From Channallabes apus (lineage: Eukaryota; Chordata; Actinopteri; Siluriformes; Clariidae): a stretch of 64,000 nucleotides of DNA. A program made the position numbers and the translations under genes. Numbering within the stretch: position 1 is the first letter of the stretch; each line of letters starts with the position of its first letter. Below, in pieces: positions 41,757 to 53,700 of the stretch. The stretch lies in contig CM060118.1 in the NCBI GenBank assembly GCA_030522415.1, positions 17,562,151 to 17,626,150 on the forward strand, written 5' to 3'. The notes beneath the pieces are model-generated. The model was not told where the DNA came from. It saw only the letters and a program-made list of their open reading frames with translations, and did not search any database.

Positions 41757-43130
41757 CGTCTGCTATACGTCTCAACAAATCCTGATGAGAAAAACCATCT
41801 TACTAAAGTTGAGCAATGTGTGCAGGACATAAGAAATTGGATGCTAATTAACTTCCTTCAGCTTAATCCGGATAAGACAGAAGTTCTAGTCATAGGACCG
41901 CATACAGCTAGAAGTAAAATCTTAGATCACACCGTAACTTTAGATGGCCTTTCTGTTCCATCAAGTGCAACAGTAAAATACCTCGGCGTGATTATAGATT
42001 CCAGTCTTTCATTTGAAGCTCATGTAGATAATATCACCAGGATAGCATTCTTTCACCTCAGAAATATATTGTCGGTAAACGATGCAGAAAAACTACATTA
42101 GTTCATGCTTTTATCACTTCTAGGTTGGACTATTGTAATGCTTTACTGTCTGGTTGTTCAGTTAAGTGCATAAACAAGCTTCAGCTAGTCCAGAATGCAG
42201 CAGCGAGAGTCCTCACTAGAACCAGAAGATATGAGCACATCACCCCTATCCTATCTTCACTACATTGGCTCCCTGTGAAATTTCGTATTGATTTTAAAAT
42301 ACTACTCTTGACATATAAAGCATTAAATGGTCTCACGCCGCAGTATCTGAGCGAACTGCTAGTGTCTTACGATCCGCCACGCCTACTTCAGTCAAAGGAT
42401 GCAGGCTGCTTGTCAGTACCCGTATTATGAAAACTACAGCTGGGGGCTGAGCTTTTTCTTACAAAGCCCCAAAATTATGGAATAGTCTTCCAAATAGTGT
42501 TTGGGACTCAGACACAGTCTCAGTGTTTAAGTCTAGGCTCAAAACCTATTTATTTAGCCAAGCATTTTTATAAATAGATTTGCCATAAGGTAAAGGAGCA
42601 GATCTGGGGGACTCATGGACGTAGAGTATTATGGTGAACTGGTATCTTTAGATGCTGTCTTCCTCAGTCTCATTTGATCACTCAGGGTTGTTGACGGTGA
42701 GGTGATTGTTTGCTTTACATCTCAGGGAGCCCTCATGTTTGTGTTTCCTTCTGGCTCTCCCTTTTAGTTATGCTGTCATAGTTAGTCCTGCCGGAGTCCC
42801 TGCTTGCACTATACAGTAAATATACATTCACATTAGACATTGTGACTGTGACCATACCTAATTGCAATCTCTCCTCCTCTTCCTCCCCCTCTTTCTCTTT
42901 CCTCTCTCCCCCTGTCTCCCCCTTTCACTCTTTCTCTCTCTCTCTCTCTCTCTGTCGAGCTACACATGTGGTTCCTGAGCTGCCAGTGATCCAGACTCCC
43001 TCTGCCCTCCGGACCTGTCTGATCCATCCTGGTGCCCCGTTTCAGGTTGGAGGTCTCGTCGCATGGATGCCCCGTGTGTCTCTTTAGGATGCATCTGGTG
43101 TCTGGGGATGATTCTATCTACTTAGAAGAT
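41757..43130 (+). mobile_element. L2-type LINE fragment, both ends truncated
   Basis: It starts inside the RT just after the YADD position (LLYVSTNPDEKN) and ends inside the 3' untranslated region at tagaagatgg. It is nearly identical to 13,195-14,780 without the SINE. A pyrimidine tract lies at 42,868-42,953. Confidence 0.9.
41764..42430 (+). pseudogene. LINE ORF2 fragment (after the RT active site)
   Basis: The translation runs TKVEQCVQDIRNWMLINFL, LNPDKTEVLVIGPHTARS, DGLSVPSSATVKYLGVIIDS and then, after a frameshift at about 42,095, [11 protein letters not shown] and [21 protein letters not shown] short gap removes the IAKIR part before [11 protein letters not shown]. It carries no endonuclease and no catalytic RT residues, so it is inert. 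It shows the sequence that the SINE at 13,461 interrupted. Confidence 0.87.
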
Positions 43131-43652
43131 GGTTCACTTCGCCGGCAAATCCACATGGGACTGAACTCAAATCTCTGTAGCGCTGATGTACAGTAAACTT
43201 AAGACATGCTGTCAATCAAAAAAGGGGTTCCGCCCTTTAAACAGCTCCTCCAATCATCATGCAGCAGCCCAGCATCCTGACCTGCCCACTGCGCCATTCA
43301 CTCCCAGAGGAGCTGAGCTTCCCTGGAAGTAACGATTTTGGTGCATTTATCCAATTACCGTCCAGCTTTTCTGCAGTGAAAAAAGCTCCTCTGTGCTGCC
43401 CACAGAGCTCCAGTGAAGCTGGGCTTCAGGAGGGTTTAACGCGTTGTACTGCACGGAAATGTATGACGAGAAAATCTCGTCAAACAATCTACAATAAATG
43501 CCTGATTCTGAATGAGCTAGTCATGAAGTTGAACACGTTCTAGCGCACTTTTATTAAAACCAATATAAATACGACAGTGCATATATGAGCATTTATTTTC
43601 TGACATAGTAGAGGAAGCGGAGCTTCCCTTGTAGTCTTAGAGCAGCCGCCAC
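43131..43652 (-). mobile_element. hAT-like element fragment
   Basis: On the minus strand the end reads CAGTGGCGGCTGCTC followed by a ggaagctccgcttcctc block, typical of hAT termini. The inner part has an inverted gagcttccct/aagctgggctt pattern. The other end is not found at the LINE junction. Confidence 0.5.
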
Positions 43653-44299
43653 TGGTGCACAAGTGGAAAGCAAATGCAACTATTAAATTATTGTGCATAT
43701 TTAACTTCATTCAGTTGTTTACGTTATTTGAAAAATAACAACGTGCCCACCGGCTCACTATTATTTTCTGTTAAAATTTAAAGATGCCCGCGTATGTGTG
43801 CAAAAAGGCGAAGTGAAAACTTCAGTGTTTTTTTATAGTAGTAATCATTGTGCTTTTTTGCTGTTTGTGTCCAGCATGGAATAATTATTTGATCCATTAA
43901 TTGATCATGAATGGCTGAAATGTGATTGTGAATTTATGCGTGAAATAAAGCCGCTCATTGGTGTGCGCTTTCACTAAAAGGCATTGTTTATTTAACGAGT
44001 ATTTGTTCTATGTTATTTTCCTGATTTTACATTTTGTATTTTTTTCAAAAGTTGCCACTCTTTGCGATTTGAGTATATTATGACTAATACCCCAGAAATT
44101 TAACAAACCACGAATACTGTATTTACTTGTTAAATAAATGCTGCCTTTTGCAAAGTGAAAGTGAGTGCCGCTGTGAGCATCTTTATTTCTAACTTTGTGA
44201 TTCCTCATGCATGTTGTTTTAGTCAAGCCCTTTATAATTATTCTACCATATAATTCTTCACCACTCAGTGAAGTTTGGCCCATTATCTGCAACTTTTCA
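43653..44299. other. Unassigned DNA
   Basis: No gene or repeat recognised. Confidence 0.4.
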
Positions 44300-44394
44300 C
44301 ACACGTTACATGATGTAACATATTACTCCTTACATCAAAAAAGTAATCCAAGTACTCTAATGCGTTACTTTGTAGCACATTACACCTAACACTG
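44300..44394 (-). mobile_element. hAT-like terminal fragment
   Basis: On the minus strand it starts CAGTGTTAGGTGTAATG and goes on with agtaacgcattagagtac, like the ends of common fish hAT elements. The partner end is not seen. Confidence 0.5.
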
Positions 44395-44621
44395 CATGCT
44401 CCATAATGTGTACCTATTTTTTTCTGGGTTGCTACACTATCATTTCATTTACAAAAACACTTGCAATCAAAATGAGGGATTGGCAAAGATGGCTCCACCT
44501 TGTTCTTGTCATGTCAGTATTTACAGTGACATTAATATATTTGCATTAAGTTTAATCATGTAGCACTTTTAATATTCATAGAAAAAGCAAAGGTAATAAT
44601 AATAAATTCACAGCAGTACTG

Positions 44622-44664
44622 CTACTACTACTACTACTACTAATAATAATAATAATAATAATTA
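44622..44664. repeat. (CTA)n-(ATA)n microsatellite
   Basis: Trinucleotide runs, first CTA then ATA. The rest of 44,395-44,811 is unassigned. Confidence 0.9.
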
Positions 44665-45095
44665 ACGGAGAAAGTGCAGTCAAAGAAGAATCATTATTGA
44701 CACAAAAGGAGGAGAAAATGAAGAATAAATACATATCATTATTTACAGTTTGAGCTTGAAAAATTTATTAGCTTTGTCGCTTGCTGTCAATGGGCGCCTG
44801 AGAGGGAGTAACGTCTTGGGTTACTTTGCTGTAACCCTGTTCCCTGAAAAGGCGGGAACGAGATGCTGCGTGAAAACGCTATGGGAACATCTTTTTTCGT
44901 GTTGCCTGTTTTTTTCGTGTTGTGAAGCATGTGTGTATTAAACAGGCCAAATTTTGGCTTATATAACCTCGGTCAGGTGACGTCATCTGATGAGACGCAC
45001 CTGCAGGTTATAAATAGGAGTAACCCAGAAACATTCCTCAGATCGATTTTGTCTGAAGGGACATCCGGTCACGTAGGCAGTGCGGCATTGGACTA

Positions 45096-45200
45096 CAGCA
45101 TCTCGTTCCCCCCTTTTCAGGGAACAGGGTTACAGCAAAGTACCCGAGATGTTCCCTTTCAAAGGCTACACTCGATGCTGCTTGAAAACGCTATGGGAAC
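45096..45200 (-). repeat. Internal complementary region of the second DIRS
   Basis: The join lies at 45,150/45,151 (tacccgagat then gttccctttc). The left half is an inverted match to 44,812-44,866. The right half corresponds to the lost 5' tip. Confidence 0.88.
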
Positions 45201-45284
45201 AAGAATACCAACGCCGCCGCACTGCAAGTGTCTGGACCCCAGGGTTGTGTAGAGTGTGCGCACAACGCCGAGGAGGTCTCAGAA

Positions 45285-46606
45285 CTATATCTGGGAGGCT
45301 GACTCGAAGACCCATGAGCCTGGAGTAGCATGAACATCCAGACTATAAAATCTAACAAATGTGTGTGGAGAGGACCAACCTGCCGCGTTACACACTTGCT
45401 GCAGGGGAATACCTCTTGCCAGTGCAATAGATGAGGCGATCCCCCTGGTTGAATGAGCCCTGATTCCTAGAGGCGAAGTGAGCCCACGCGCCTCATAGGA
45501 GAGAGCAATAGCATCTCTCACCCAGTGTGACAAGGTCTGTGTAGTGGCGGCCGCCCCCCGGTTGCAGCCCCCATAGCATATAAAAAGCTGTTCTGACTTA
45601 CGCCACTGGCTGGTGCGGTGGACGTAAATCTTAAGAGCACGTACTGTACACGGTAAGTGAAGTCTCTCCTTCTCCGAAGCTGTAAAAGGCAGAGGACAGA
45701 AGGCTTCAAGAACAACAGGGTGCATGGTTGAGATGGGAACTTTCGGAAGATAGTTCGGGTGAGGATGCAAAATGGCTTTGACTAGCACAGGGGCAAAGTC
45801 TAGGCAGGATGTGGAGACTGACAAGGCATGCAGATCTCCAATCCTCTTCAGAGAGGTAATGGCAATCAGAAAAAACATCTTAAGGGTAAGACACCTGACA
45901 GGCTTAGACCTTCAAGCATTATAGGTAAATCCCACGAAGGGACCGTGGCTCTAGTGGGTGGTCTCACCCGTTTAGCTCCACGAATGAAACAGACAATTAA
46001 AGGGTGTTTTCCCACAGTAACCCCATCAATCAGAATGTGGCAGTCTGAAATAGCAGCTACGTACATCCTGATAGTACTAGGGCACAAGCCCAAGGACAAC
46101 TTTTCCTGCAGAAACTCAAGCATTGAAACAATTCGGCAGTGGACTGGGTCTACCTGCTTCATCATGCACCAACTTTCAAATACATTCCTTTTGAGGGCAT
46201 AAGCTCTTCTAGTGGAGGGAGCCCGAGCACTTAGAATAGTCTCAATTACGCTGGGTGGAAGACCAGCTTGACTTAGTTGGTCCCGTTCAGGGGCCAAACG
46301 TGAAAGTTCCAAAGCTCGGGCCGGGGATGAAATATTGTTCCCTGCGCCTGAGACAGAAGATCCCTCCTCACTGGACTCACCCATGGTGAGCCCTCGAGGA
46401 GAGATATTAGATCCCAGAACCACACTCTGGTCGGCCAACAGGGCGCTATCAATAAGAGGCGCAAACGCTGTTGACGGACCCTCGCCAGGACTCCCGGGAG
46501 CAGAGCTATCGAAGGAAATGCATAAAGGGGGAAATTGGGTCACATATGGGCCATAGCGTCCAGACCCAGGGGAGCTTGAAGAGTCAGAGAGTAGTAAAGT
46601 TGACAT
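45285..46606 (-). pseudogene. DIRS tyrosine recombinase, one frameshift
   Basis: The N-terminal part (46,606-45,866) has an SLGLCPSTIRMYVAAISDCH-like core-binding segment. The catalytic part (45,878-45,285) carries LIAITSLKRIGDLHALS with the first Arg, RAHSTRGIASS with the H-x2-R pair, and FVRFYSLDVHATP with the presumed nucleophilic Tyr. The two parts overlap in different frames at a run of T near 45,870, so a single indel separates an otherwise complete set of R-H-R-Y residues. The enzyme would integrate the circular DIRS intermediate by site-specific recombination without a target duplication. This copy shows what the triplicated region of the first DIRS should look like. Confidence 0.87.
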
Positions 46607-46642
46607 TTGCTATTTCTTGTGAGTCAAAGAGGTCCACGTCTG

Positions 46643-46999
46643 CTACATGAAATCTCTCCCAGATTGACTGACTACTTCGGGGTGGGGTTTCCATTCCCCA
46701 TGTGTCAGAGCTTGACTGGACAGCACATCTGCTCCCACATGTATATGCCCTGGAATGTAAATCACCCTGAGGGAAAGGAACTTGTCCTGTGCCCAAAGCA
46801 GAACCTGGTGCGCTAGCTTATTCAAGCGGTGGGAGCGCATAATATATGAGAATACCGTAGTGTTGTCCACCCGCACTAGGACATGGTAGCCTCTCAACTG
46901 CTGGAGGAAGTGCTTTAGGGCCAGAACTAGAGCCATCATTTCGAGGCAATTAATGTGCCGCGCGAGATGACCTCCAGCTCCCTTGGGCTGGACGGCCAT
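46643..46999 (-). pseudogene. DIRS RNase H domain
   Basis: A frame of 118 codons with HINCLEMMALVLALKHFLQQ, VLVRVDNTTVFSYI and VIYIPGHIHVGADVLSSQ, the blocks holding the acidic residues of RNase H (Glu in CLEM, Asp in VDN and Asp in GAD). In the element it degrades RNA in RNA-DNA hybrids after RT has copied it. The preceding acidic block (ANDRRFPHGLGCG, with a DAS-like site altered) lies in another frame near 47,030, so the domain is cut off from RT. Immediately downstream is the recombinase frame. Confidence 0.82.
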
Positions 47000-47156
47000 C
47001 TAAGACCACACCCCAACCCGTGAGGGAATCGTCTGTCGTTAGCATCTTGCGACGACAAGACAGACTTAGAGTGGGACCCAGAGTCAGAAACCGGGTTCTG
47101 AACCACAGAGAAAGGGTACAAATCCCCTGGCGCGTAACCCTTATTGGGGATTGGCC

Positions 47157-48108
47157 CTAGAGTGAAATCCCCTGGTTCTTAGCCACAACTGAAATGCTCT
47201 CATGTGCAGAAAGCCCAAAGGTGTCACCGTGGATACAGCTGCCATGAGAGCTAAGATCTCTGAAAGTGATGTTTTTAACAGTCACTTTCTGGTCTAGCTT
47301 GATTTCCTTGAGGGTGTTGAGAATGGATTCTACACGAGCGGGAGACAGTTGTGCCGGCATTACGATCGAATGCCATGTTACACCCAAATATGTTGTCCTC
47401 TGAACAGGAAAGAGCACGCTATTCGTGGCGTTGGGTCTCAATCCTGAGAAACAAAGATGAGATAGGACGACATCCTGATGTCGAAGCACTAGCTACTGAG
47501 ACTGGGCCAGCCAGTCGTCTATGTAATTCAAAAAACGGATGCCCTGGAGTCATAAGAGCCAGAACTGCATCCATGCATTTTGCGTATGTGCGGGTGAGAG
47601 TGCTAGACCAAATGGAAGGACCTGATACTGGTAAGCTTTGCTCCCGAAAGCGAACCTCAGGAACCTCCTGTGTTGTGGCAATATTTCTATATGAAAGTAT
47701 GCGTCCCTCAGATCGATTGTCACAAATCAATCGCTTAGTAGGATTTGATAGCAATCACTTTGACAGTCAACATTTTGAAGCTGTATTTACTTATTTTTAG
47801 ATAGCGGTTCAGCCCGCGAAAAATCTACAAATTGGAAGCAGCCCCCCGTTCCTCTTGGAACCAAGAAATACCGACTGTAGTAGCCTGACTCTCTGTCTGG
47901 TAGGGGAACATGTTCGATGGCCCCATTCCCCAGCAACTTCTGTCAGCAGATGCGCACTTTCTGGTTTCATGGAAGTGGAGACCACGCCGTTGAAACGCGG
48001 AGGGTGATGTGAGAACTGAATCCTATAGCTTCTCTCTACAGTGCTTAGTACCCAAGGAGATATACTTGGCAGTAGCTTCCACGTTGGCAGTTTCTCTGGA
48101 AGGGGCAA
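47157..48108 (-). pseudogene. DIRS reverse transcriptase remnant
   Basis: Pieces in several frames: LPEKLPTWKLLPSISPWVL at the start, PEVRFREQSLPVSGPSIW (the frame-shifted RFAF..AYQY..LPF block), then, in another frame near 47,496-47,549, LQGIRFLNYIDDWLAQSQ with the catalytic YIDD. This is followed by LSPARVESILNTLKEIKLDQ. The YIDD block exists here but is missing from the first DIRS. A stretch near 47,750-47,800 is foreign or deleted. Not functional. DIRS ORF1 should lie upstream (48,110-49,020), where I see only short broken frames. Confidence 0.8.
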
Positions 48109-49200
48109 AAGTCTCGGCGGCTTGGTTAAATGGAGGTGATGTTAGATGTTTGGCATCCTGAAACATGGCAGGAAAAAAACGAAGAACTAACACTTTATTG
48201 TCCATTGTACCACTGGTGTTACCTGAAACACCAGTGGTGGCGGTGCAAGACCACCGACCTCCTGAGGGTGCCAGGGAGAACACTTCATTCTCGAAAGTAA
48301 TTCTACATGCCTCTCCCCATTGCGGGGCCACCCCCATGGTCCTGGGCACATGAACCTCAGGGCTTCTTTGTGAAGAAGACAATATGCCAGTCTGCCCTCT
48401 TTTGAGGCGGATTGCGAAGGGCAGTGCGCCGCACCCCAATCTTTATGAGGGGGTGCCTGGCTCAAAATCACTCTCCTTGTGTGTTTCACGCCTCGCAAGT
48501 GTCAGACCCAGTCGAGACTGAGTGGCCGACAGTCCCAACTCTTGAGCATGGCGGGGAAGGAGTTTCCAGAAGGCTTCTTCATATAACTTCGCCTCATGAA
48601 CATAGTGGTGACAGAGTTAACGACATCGTGCAAACAGGCTGGAAGGCGAGATGGGGGTATCAAGGAGGAATGCACGTTCCTTATCCTTGATGCCCCTGAG
48701 ATTCAGCCACAAGTGCCTCTCCGCGGAAACCATCGCAGCCATAAAACGGCCGATAGCACGAGCCGTCTGCTTTGCTGCACGAAGAGACAAGTCTGTGGCC
48801 CGACGTAATTCCAGAACGCCCTATCTTGAAGAGCCCCACCAGTGCTCAAGTCTCTCAGCAGGTCAGCCTGGTAGGCCTGCAAAATCGCCATCGTGTGCAA
48901 TGGAGCACCAACCTGACCTGCTGCCTGAAATGCTTTTCCCTCCAGGGAAGATGAAAGTCTACACAGCCTGAAAGGAAGTATTAGCTCTTCAGGGAGGATG
49001 ATGTCCCAGGAGAGAGATAGCCTGGAAGCATCTTTTCTATCTGGGCGTCATCATATAACCCCGCGGTTCCACATCAATTATATTTAAATAAATAAATAAG
49101 TCGATGGCATGAAAACACGGGATGAATAGAGCTTACTCCATGAAAGAGTTAACTCATCATGGAGATTGCTAAGAAAAGGGAGAGATCGTCGTTGAGGCTC

Positions 49201-49334
49201 CGCACCCCGGCCTCAACGGCTTCAGTAGACACGCAAAACCTGTGATTAAAACACAACTGCCCCCTACAGGTAATGTAGGTCATGTGTCTGAGAACTTTAC
49301 TGCTGCCCGCAGCAGCTCGTGAGATCCCTTTCAA
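49201..49334 (-). repeat. Unclassified interspersed repeat, short copy
   Basis: It shares ggcttcagtagacac, cccctacaggtaatg and gatcccttt with 57,540-57,662. It sits exactly between the truncated DIRS and the L2 tail. Confidence 0.65.
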
Positions 49335-52300
49335 TTCAATTAAGTTAAATTTTATTTATATAGCGCTTTGAACAATTGACATTGTCTCAAAACAGCTTTA
49401 CATAATCAAAAGAGTTATTTAAATTTGTATGGAATGTGAATGTGTATGAATCAAAATGGTCAGATAGTCCCTGGTGAGCAAGCCGCAGGCGACAGTGGCA
49501 AGGAAATACTCCCTGAGATGGTAATGGGAAGAAACCTTGAGAGGAACCAGACTCAACAGGGAACACATCCTCATCTGGGTGAAACAGGTATCAGGAAATT
49601 ATCTGCATTTATACAGTGTGTTAGGTGGGAGAGAGTTCAGCTATAATAGTTTGTTAGTTGATGTTAGAATGGAGTCCAGGTAGTTATTGGAGACTCAGGT
49701 AGACTGTTAGAAAGTACCAGTCCTGAACTATCGAATTGTCAAGTCCCCAGAGAAACAGTTGCCAACACCAGTCGAGGCCAGAACCGTCTTCTAAGTAGAG
49801 AGAATCATCCCCAGACACCAGACGCATCCCAAAGAGACACACGGGGCATCCATGTGACGAGATCTCCAACCAGAAGCGGGGCACCAGGATGGGTCAGATA
49901 GGTCCGGAGGGCAGAGGGAGTCTGGATCACTGGCAGCTCATGAATGACATGTGGAGCTCGACAGAGAGAGAGAGAGAGAGAGAAAGAGTGAAAGGGGGAG
50001 ACAGGGGGAGAGAGGAAAGAGAAAGAGGGGGAGAAAGAGAAGAATAGGAGAGATGGCAGTTAGGTATGGTCAAAGTCACATAATGTATAATGTGAATGTA
50101 TATTTACTGTAGAGTGCAAGCAGAGACTCCGGCAGGACTAACTATGACAGCATAACTAAAAGGGAGAGCCAGAAGGAAACACAAACATGAGGGCTCCCTG
50201 AGATGTAAAGCAAACAATCACCTCACCGTCAACAAACCTGAGTGATCAAATGAGAGTGAGGAAGACAGCATCTAAACATACCAGTTCACCATAATACTCT
50301 ATGTCCATGAGTCCCCCAGATCTGCTCCTTTACCTAAGGCAAATCTATTTATAAAAATGCTTGACTAAATAAATAGGTTTAAAGCCTAGACTTAAACACT
50401 GAGACTGTGTCTGAGTCCCGAACACTATTTGGAAGACTATTCCATAATTTTGGGGCTTTGTAAGAAAAAGCTCAGCCCCCAGCTGTCGTTTCATAATACG
50501 CGGTACTGACAAGCAGCCTGCATCCTTTGATCGAAGTAGGCGTGGCGGATCGTAAGACACTAGCAGTTCGCTCAGATACTGCGGCGCAAGACCATTTAAT
50601 GCTTTATATGTCAAGAGTAGTATTTTAAAATCAATGCGAAATTTCACAGGGAGCCAATGAAGTGAAGATAAGATAGGGGTGATGTGCTCATATCTTCTGG
50701 TTCTAGTGAGGACTCTCGCTGCTGTATTCTGGACTAGCTGAAGCTTGTTTATGCACCTAGCTGAACAACCAAACAGTAAGGCATTACAATAGTCCAACCT
50801 AGAGGTGATAAAAGAATGAACTAGTTTTTCTGCATCGTTTAGCGACAATATATTTCTTATCTTGGCAATATTTCTGAGGTGAAAGAATGCTATCCTGGTA
50901 ATATTATCTACATGAGCTTCAAATGAAAGGCTGGAATCTATAATCACGCTGAGGTCTTTTACTGTTGCACTTAATGGAACAGAAAGGCCATCTAAAGTTA
51001 CGGTGTGATCTAAAATTTTACTCCTAGCTGTATGCGGTCCTATGACTAGAACTTCTGTCTCATCCGGATTAAGCAGAAGGAAGTTAACTAGCATCCAATT
51101 TCTTTTGTCCTGCACACATTGCTCAACTTTAGTAAGCTGGTTTTTCTCATCAGGTTTTGCTGAGACATATAACTGTGTGTCGTCAGCAGAACAATGAAAA
51201 CTAATACCATGCGTACGGATTATCTTGCTCAGAGGAAGCATGTAAAGGGAAAAAAGCAGTGGGCCTAAAACTGAACCCTGCGGAACGCCAAACTCCACTG
51301 GAGAACATGCAGAATAATCACCATTTAAGTCTACATACTGATAACGATCGGTCAAATAGGATCTGAGCCAGGAGAGGGCTGTACCCTTAATTCCTACTAC
51401 ATTTTCTAATCTGTGAAGAAGAATAGCATGATCAATGGTGTCAAAAGCTGCACTGAGGTCGAGTAATACAAGCATAGTTACACAACCCTGATCAGAGGTT
51501 AATAGGAGGTCATTTACTAATTCAACGAGTGCTGTTTCTGTGCTGTGATGAGGCCTAAATCCTGACTGATACAGATCATGAATGCTATTTCTATGTAGAT
51601 ATGAGCATAGCTGCTCCGCTACTATCTTTTCCAGAATCTTAGAGATAAAGGGGAGGTTTGATATTGGCCTGTAATTGGACAGCTGACAGGGGTTGAGGTC
51701 AGGTTTCTTAATTATTGGTTTGATAACTGCTAATTTAAAAGATTTTGGAACATAACCAATGCTGAGTGAGGAATTAATTATTCTCAACAGCGGTTCTGTT
51801 ATTACTGGTACTATCTGTTTAAGAAAATGTGTCGTTATAGGATCTAATATACAGGTTGATGAATTTGCAGAAGAGATGAGTGAAATTATTTCATTCTCTT
51901 CAAGGGGAGTAAAGTATTCTAGGTTCCGATCTGACATGGCTAGGTTAACATCTGCATCAGTTACATTGTTCGGTTTCAAAGCCTCAATTTTATTATTAAA
52001 AAAGGTCATGAAGTCCTCACTATTGCATGATGTTGTTGTGGAGATTTCTGTAGTGGTCTTATTTCTGGTTTATTTGGCTACGGTATTAAATAAAAATCTA
52101 GGATTATTTTTATTTTCTTCTATAAGAGTGGAGAGATATGTTGATCTAGCTACACTAAGAGCTTTCCTATAGTTCAGGATGCTCTCTTTCCATGCTATTT
52201 GAAATACTAACAATTTAGTTTGACGCCATTTACGCTCTAATTTCCGAGCGGTCTGTTTTAAAGTGCGCGTGTGATCGTTATACCAGGGAGCGTGTTTCTT

Positions 52301-52845
52301 ATCTCTAATAATTTTTCTTTTAGCTGGAGCTACATTATCTAAGGTACAACGAAATGTCGACTCTAAATATTCCGTCGCCTTATCGAGTTCTGTGGGGTCA
52401 GACGGTGATCTAATCGAAGTTGGTAACTCTGGGAGATTACTGAAAAACTCTGTATGGTAGTTGATGTGAATGTACGTTTAATACGGTAGCGCAGTGCTGT
52501 GCGTACATTATCACTGTGACAGTGGAATTGTGAATAAATTTCTTATACTTAATCCGAAGAATATTATTAAATCTAAAGTGTGACCTGCTTTATGAGTGGG
52601 TCCTACTACACACTGATTTACTCCTACTGAGTCCAGTATGGACATAAATACTGTTCTCAGAGGGTCTTCTGGATTCTCAAAATGAATATTAAAATCTCTA
52701 GCAATCAACACTTTGTCTACAGAAACGACTAGGTTTGAGAGGAAATCTGCAAATTCACTAAGAAATTCAGAATACGGCCCTGGAGGTCTGTAAATTATAA
52801 TTAGTGGAATCGACTGAGCTGACTTAATATACTTAAATATACTTA
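49335..52845 (-). mobile_element. L2-type LINE, 5' truncated in the endonuclease
   Basis: On the minus strand it runs from the middle of the endonuclease to the 3' tail (gcgctatataaataaaatt then ttgaattga). It includes a 3' untranslated region of about 1 kb with a GA-rich (complement CT) tract at 49,962-50,040. The RT frame is long and open. This is the best preserved ORF2 of the family in the window. Confidence 0.9.
50345..52009 (-). pseudogene. LINE reverse transcriptase, long open frame with altered active site
   Basis: A 554-codon frame covering the whole RT and C-terminal part: SNYRPISNLPFISKILEKIV near 111-130, VLLDLSAAFDTIDHAIL near 181 with two catalytic-type Asp, GVPQGSVLGPLLF near 241 and CSADDTQLYV at 273-282. 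The family motif is CYADD, so Tyr is replaced by Ser at 274. C-terminal blocks ([31 protein letters not shown]) are all present. Upstream (52,010-52,510) the frame is broken by stops, so it is not joined to an endonuclease. Inactivity is inferred from the altered motif and the missing N-terminus. Confidence 0.88.
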
Positions 52846-52861
52846 TCCTCGAGACGTGCAT
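52511..52861 (-). pseudogene. LINE endonuclease C-terminal fragment
   Basis: On the minus strand: SAQSIPLIIIYRPPGPYSEF, then LSEFADFLSNLVVSVDKVL, and ARDFNIHFENPEDPL where the family has GDFN (Gly to Arg). This continues with VVGPTHKAGHTLDLIIFFG and stops at 52,511. It gives the uninterrupted sequence across the DIRS insertion point at 7035. The first residues (beyond 52,845) already belong to a neighbouring repeat. The catalytic SDH region further on (52,440-52,510) is out of frame. Confidence 0.85.
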
Positions 52862-53345
52862 TGTTAATGGCTACATCTGTAGGTGATCCACAAACTGTGG
52901 GCACAGGTGAATTTGGCATGGTTCCACTTGTGGGCTGGCATGAGTCAGGCAGCGGGGGTATGTTGTAAGGGGAGCATATGTGAATGGTGAGCAGCAGCTT
53001 CAGTAGGCCATATGTAAACCTTTACACAGGTGGCATATTATCCAAGCTTATGGTTGAATGTTTTTGTGTTTGAGATTTTGCTGTTTGAGAGAGATCAAGA
53101 GAATCCTGATTCTTGCTTTGTTGCTTGCCACAGACATTGCATACCAATGGTCTTCCCAATGCACCTCCAACTTATACAGATGTCGCCGTTAAGTGTTTTC
53201 CCGCGAGAGGCCACAATGTAGCGCGCGGCGTGCCGCGACTTGCCGGAGGCAACATTCAGGAATTTAAAATAAATGTGTTGTGCTTCACTGAATATCCGCC
53301 AGATGGCGCATGGAAGGACTTTATCTAAAAGCCGGACCAAATACA
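52846..53345 (+). repeat. Unclassified interspersed repeat with inverted ends
   Basis: The left end has gacgtgcattgttaatggct and acatctgtaggtgat. The right part has acagatgtcgccgttaa in the opposite sense, then gaatatccgccagatggcgc. Related pieces occur at 41,210, 49,201 and 57,480. It abuts the truncated 5' end of the L2 LINE. Confidence 0.55.
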
Positions 53346-53700
53346 AATGAATTGTGTATAAGGTTAACCGTTAACCTAAAACAATATTGTTTCCAATGCT
53401 GTAGCAAACATGAATTTTATTTTGTTTTACAACAGATATTTCATAATGAACGTGTGTATATGTGCTTCATGTTATTTTCATAATGAATAAATGAGATGCC
53501 CATAGTGTTAACTATGCGAATGTCCTGATTCGTGAATATGCCAACATGTCTTATTTATAACGTAAAAATGAGTCAACATCATCAGAAGACATGAATTTAC
53601 AATGTGTATGTGCTTGTATGTGCATATATTACATACGTATGTGTTTGTGTGCGTGTCTCATATGTAACATTCATATAAAATGCAATTCGTGATAAGTGTA
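53346..53700. other. Unassigned DNA
   Basis: A/T-rich with loose TGTGTATG runs; no gene. Confidence 0.4.

Larger units (their letters stand above)
44812..49200 (-). mobile_element. Second DIRS-type retroelement, 5' truncated
   Basis: On the minus strand: RT, RNase H, tyrosine recombinase, internal complementary region (45,096-45,200) and the 3' terminal repeat (44,812-45,060). The tip (gtcttgggttactttg) matches half of the internal complementary region. The other half predicts a 5' tip, gttccctttcaaaggc, that is absent from the right side. There, DIRS sequence stops near ggagcctcaa (complement at 49,190-49,200), about 560 bp inside the element when measured on the first DIRS. It is related to but not identical with that copy. 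Confidence 0.9.

Noticed and set aside
42842..43087. Ser/Phe-rich frame with signal-peptide look
   Set aside because: It is the pyrimidine tract and 3' untranslated region of the L2 LINE, present also near 14,520 and 49,960.
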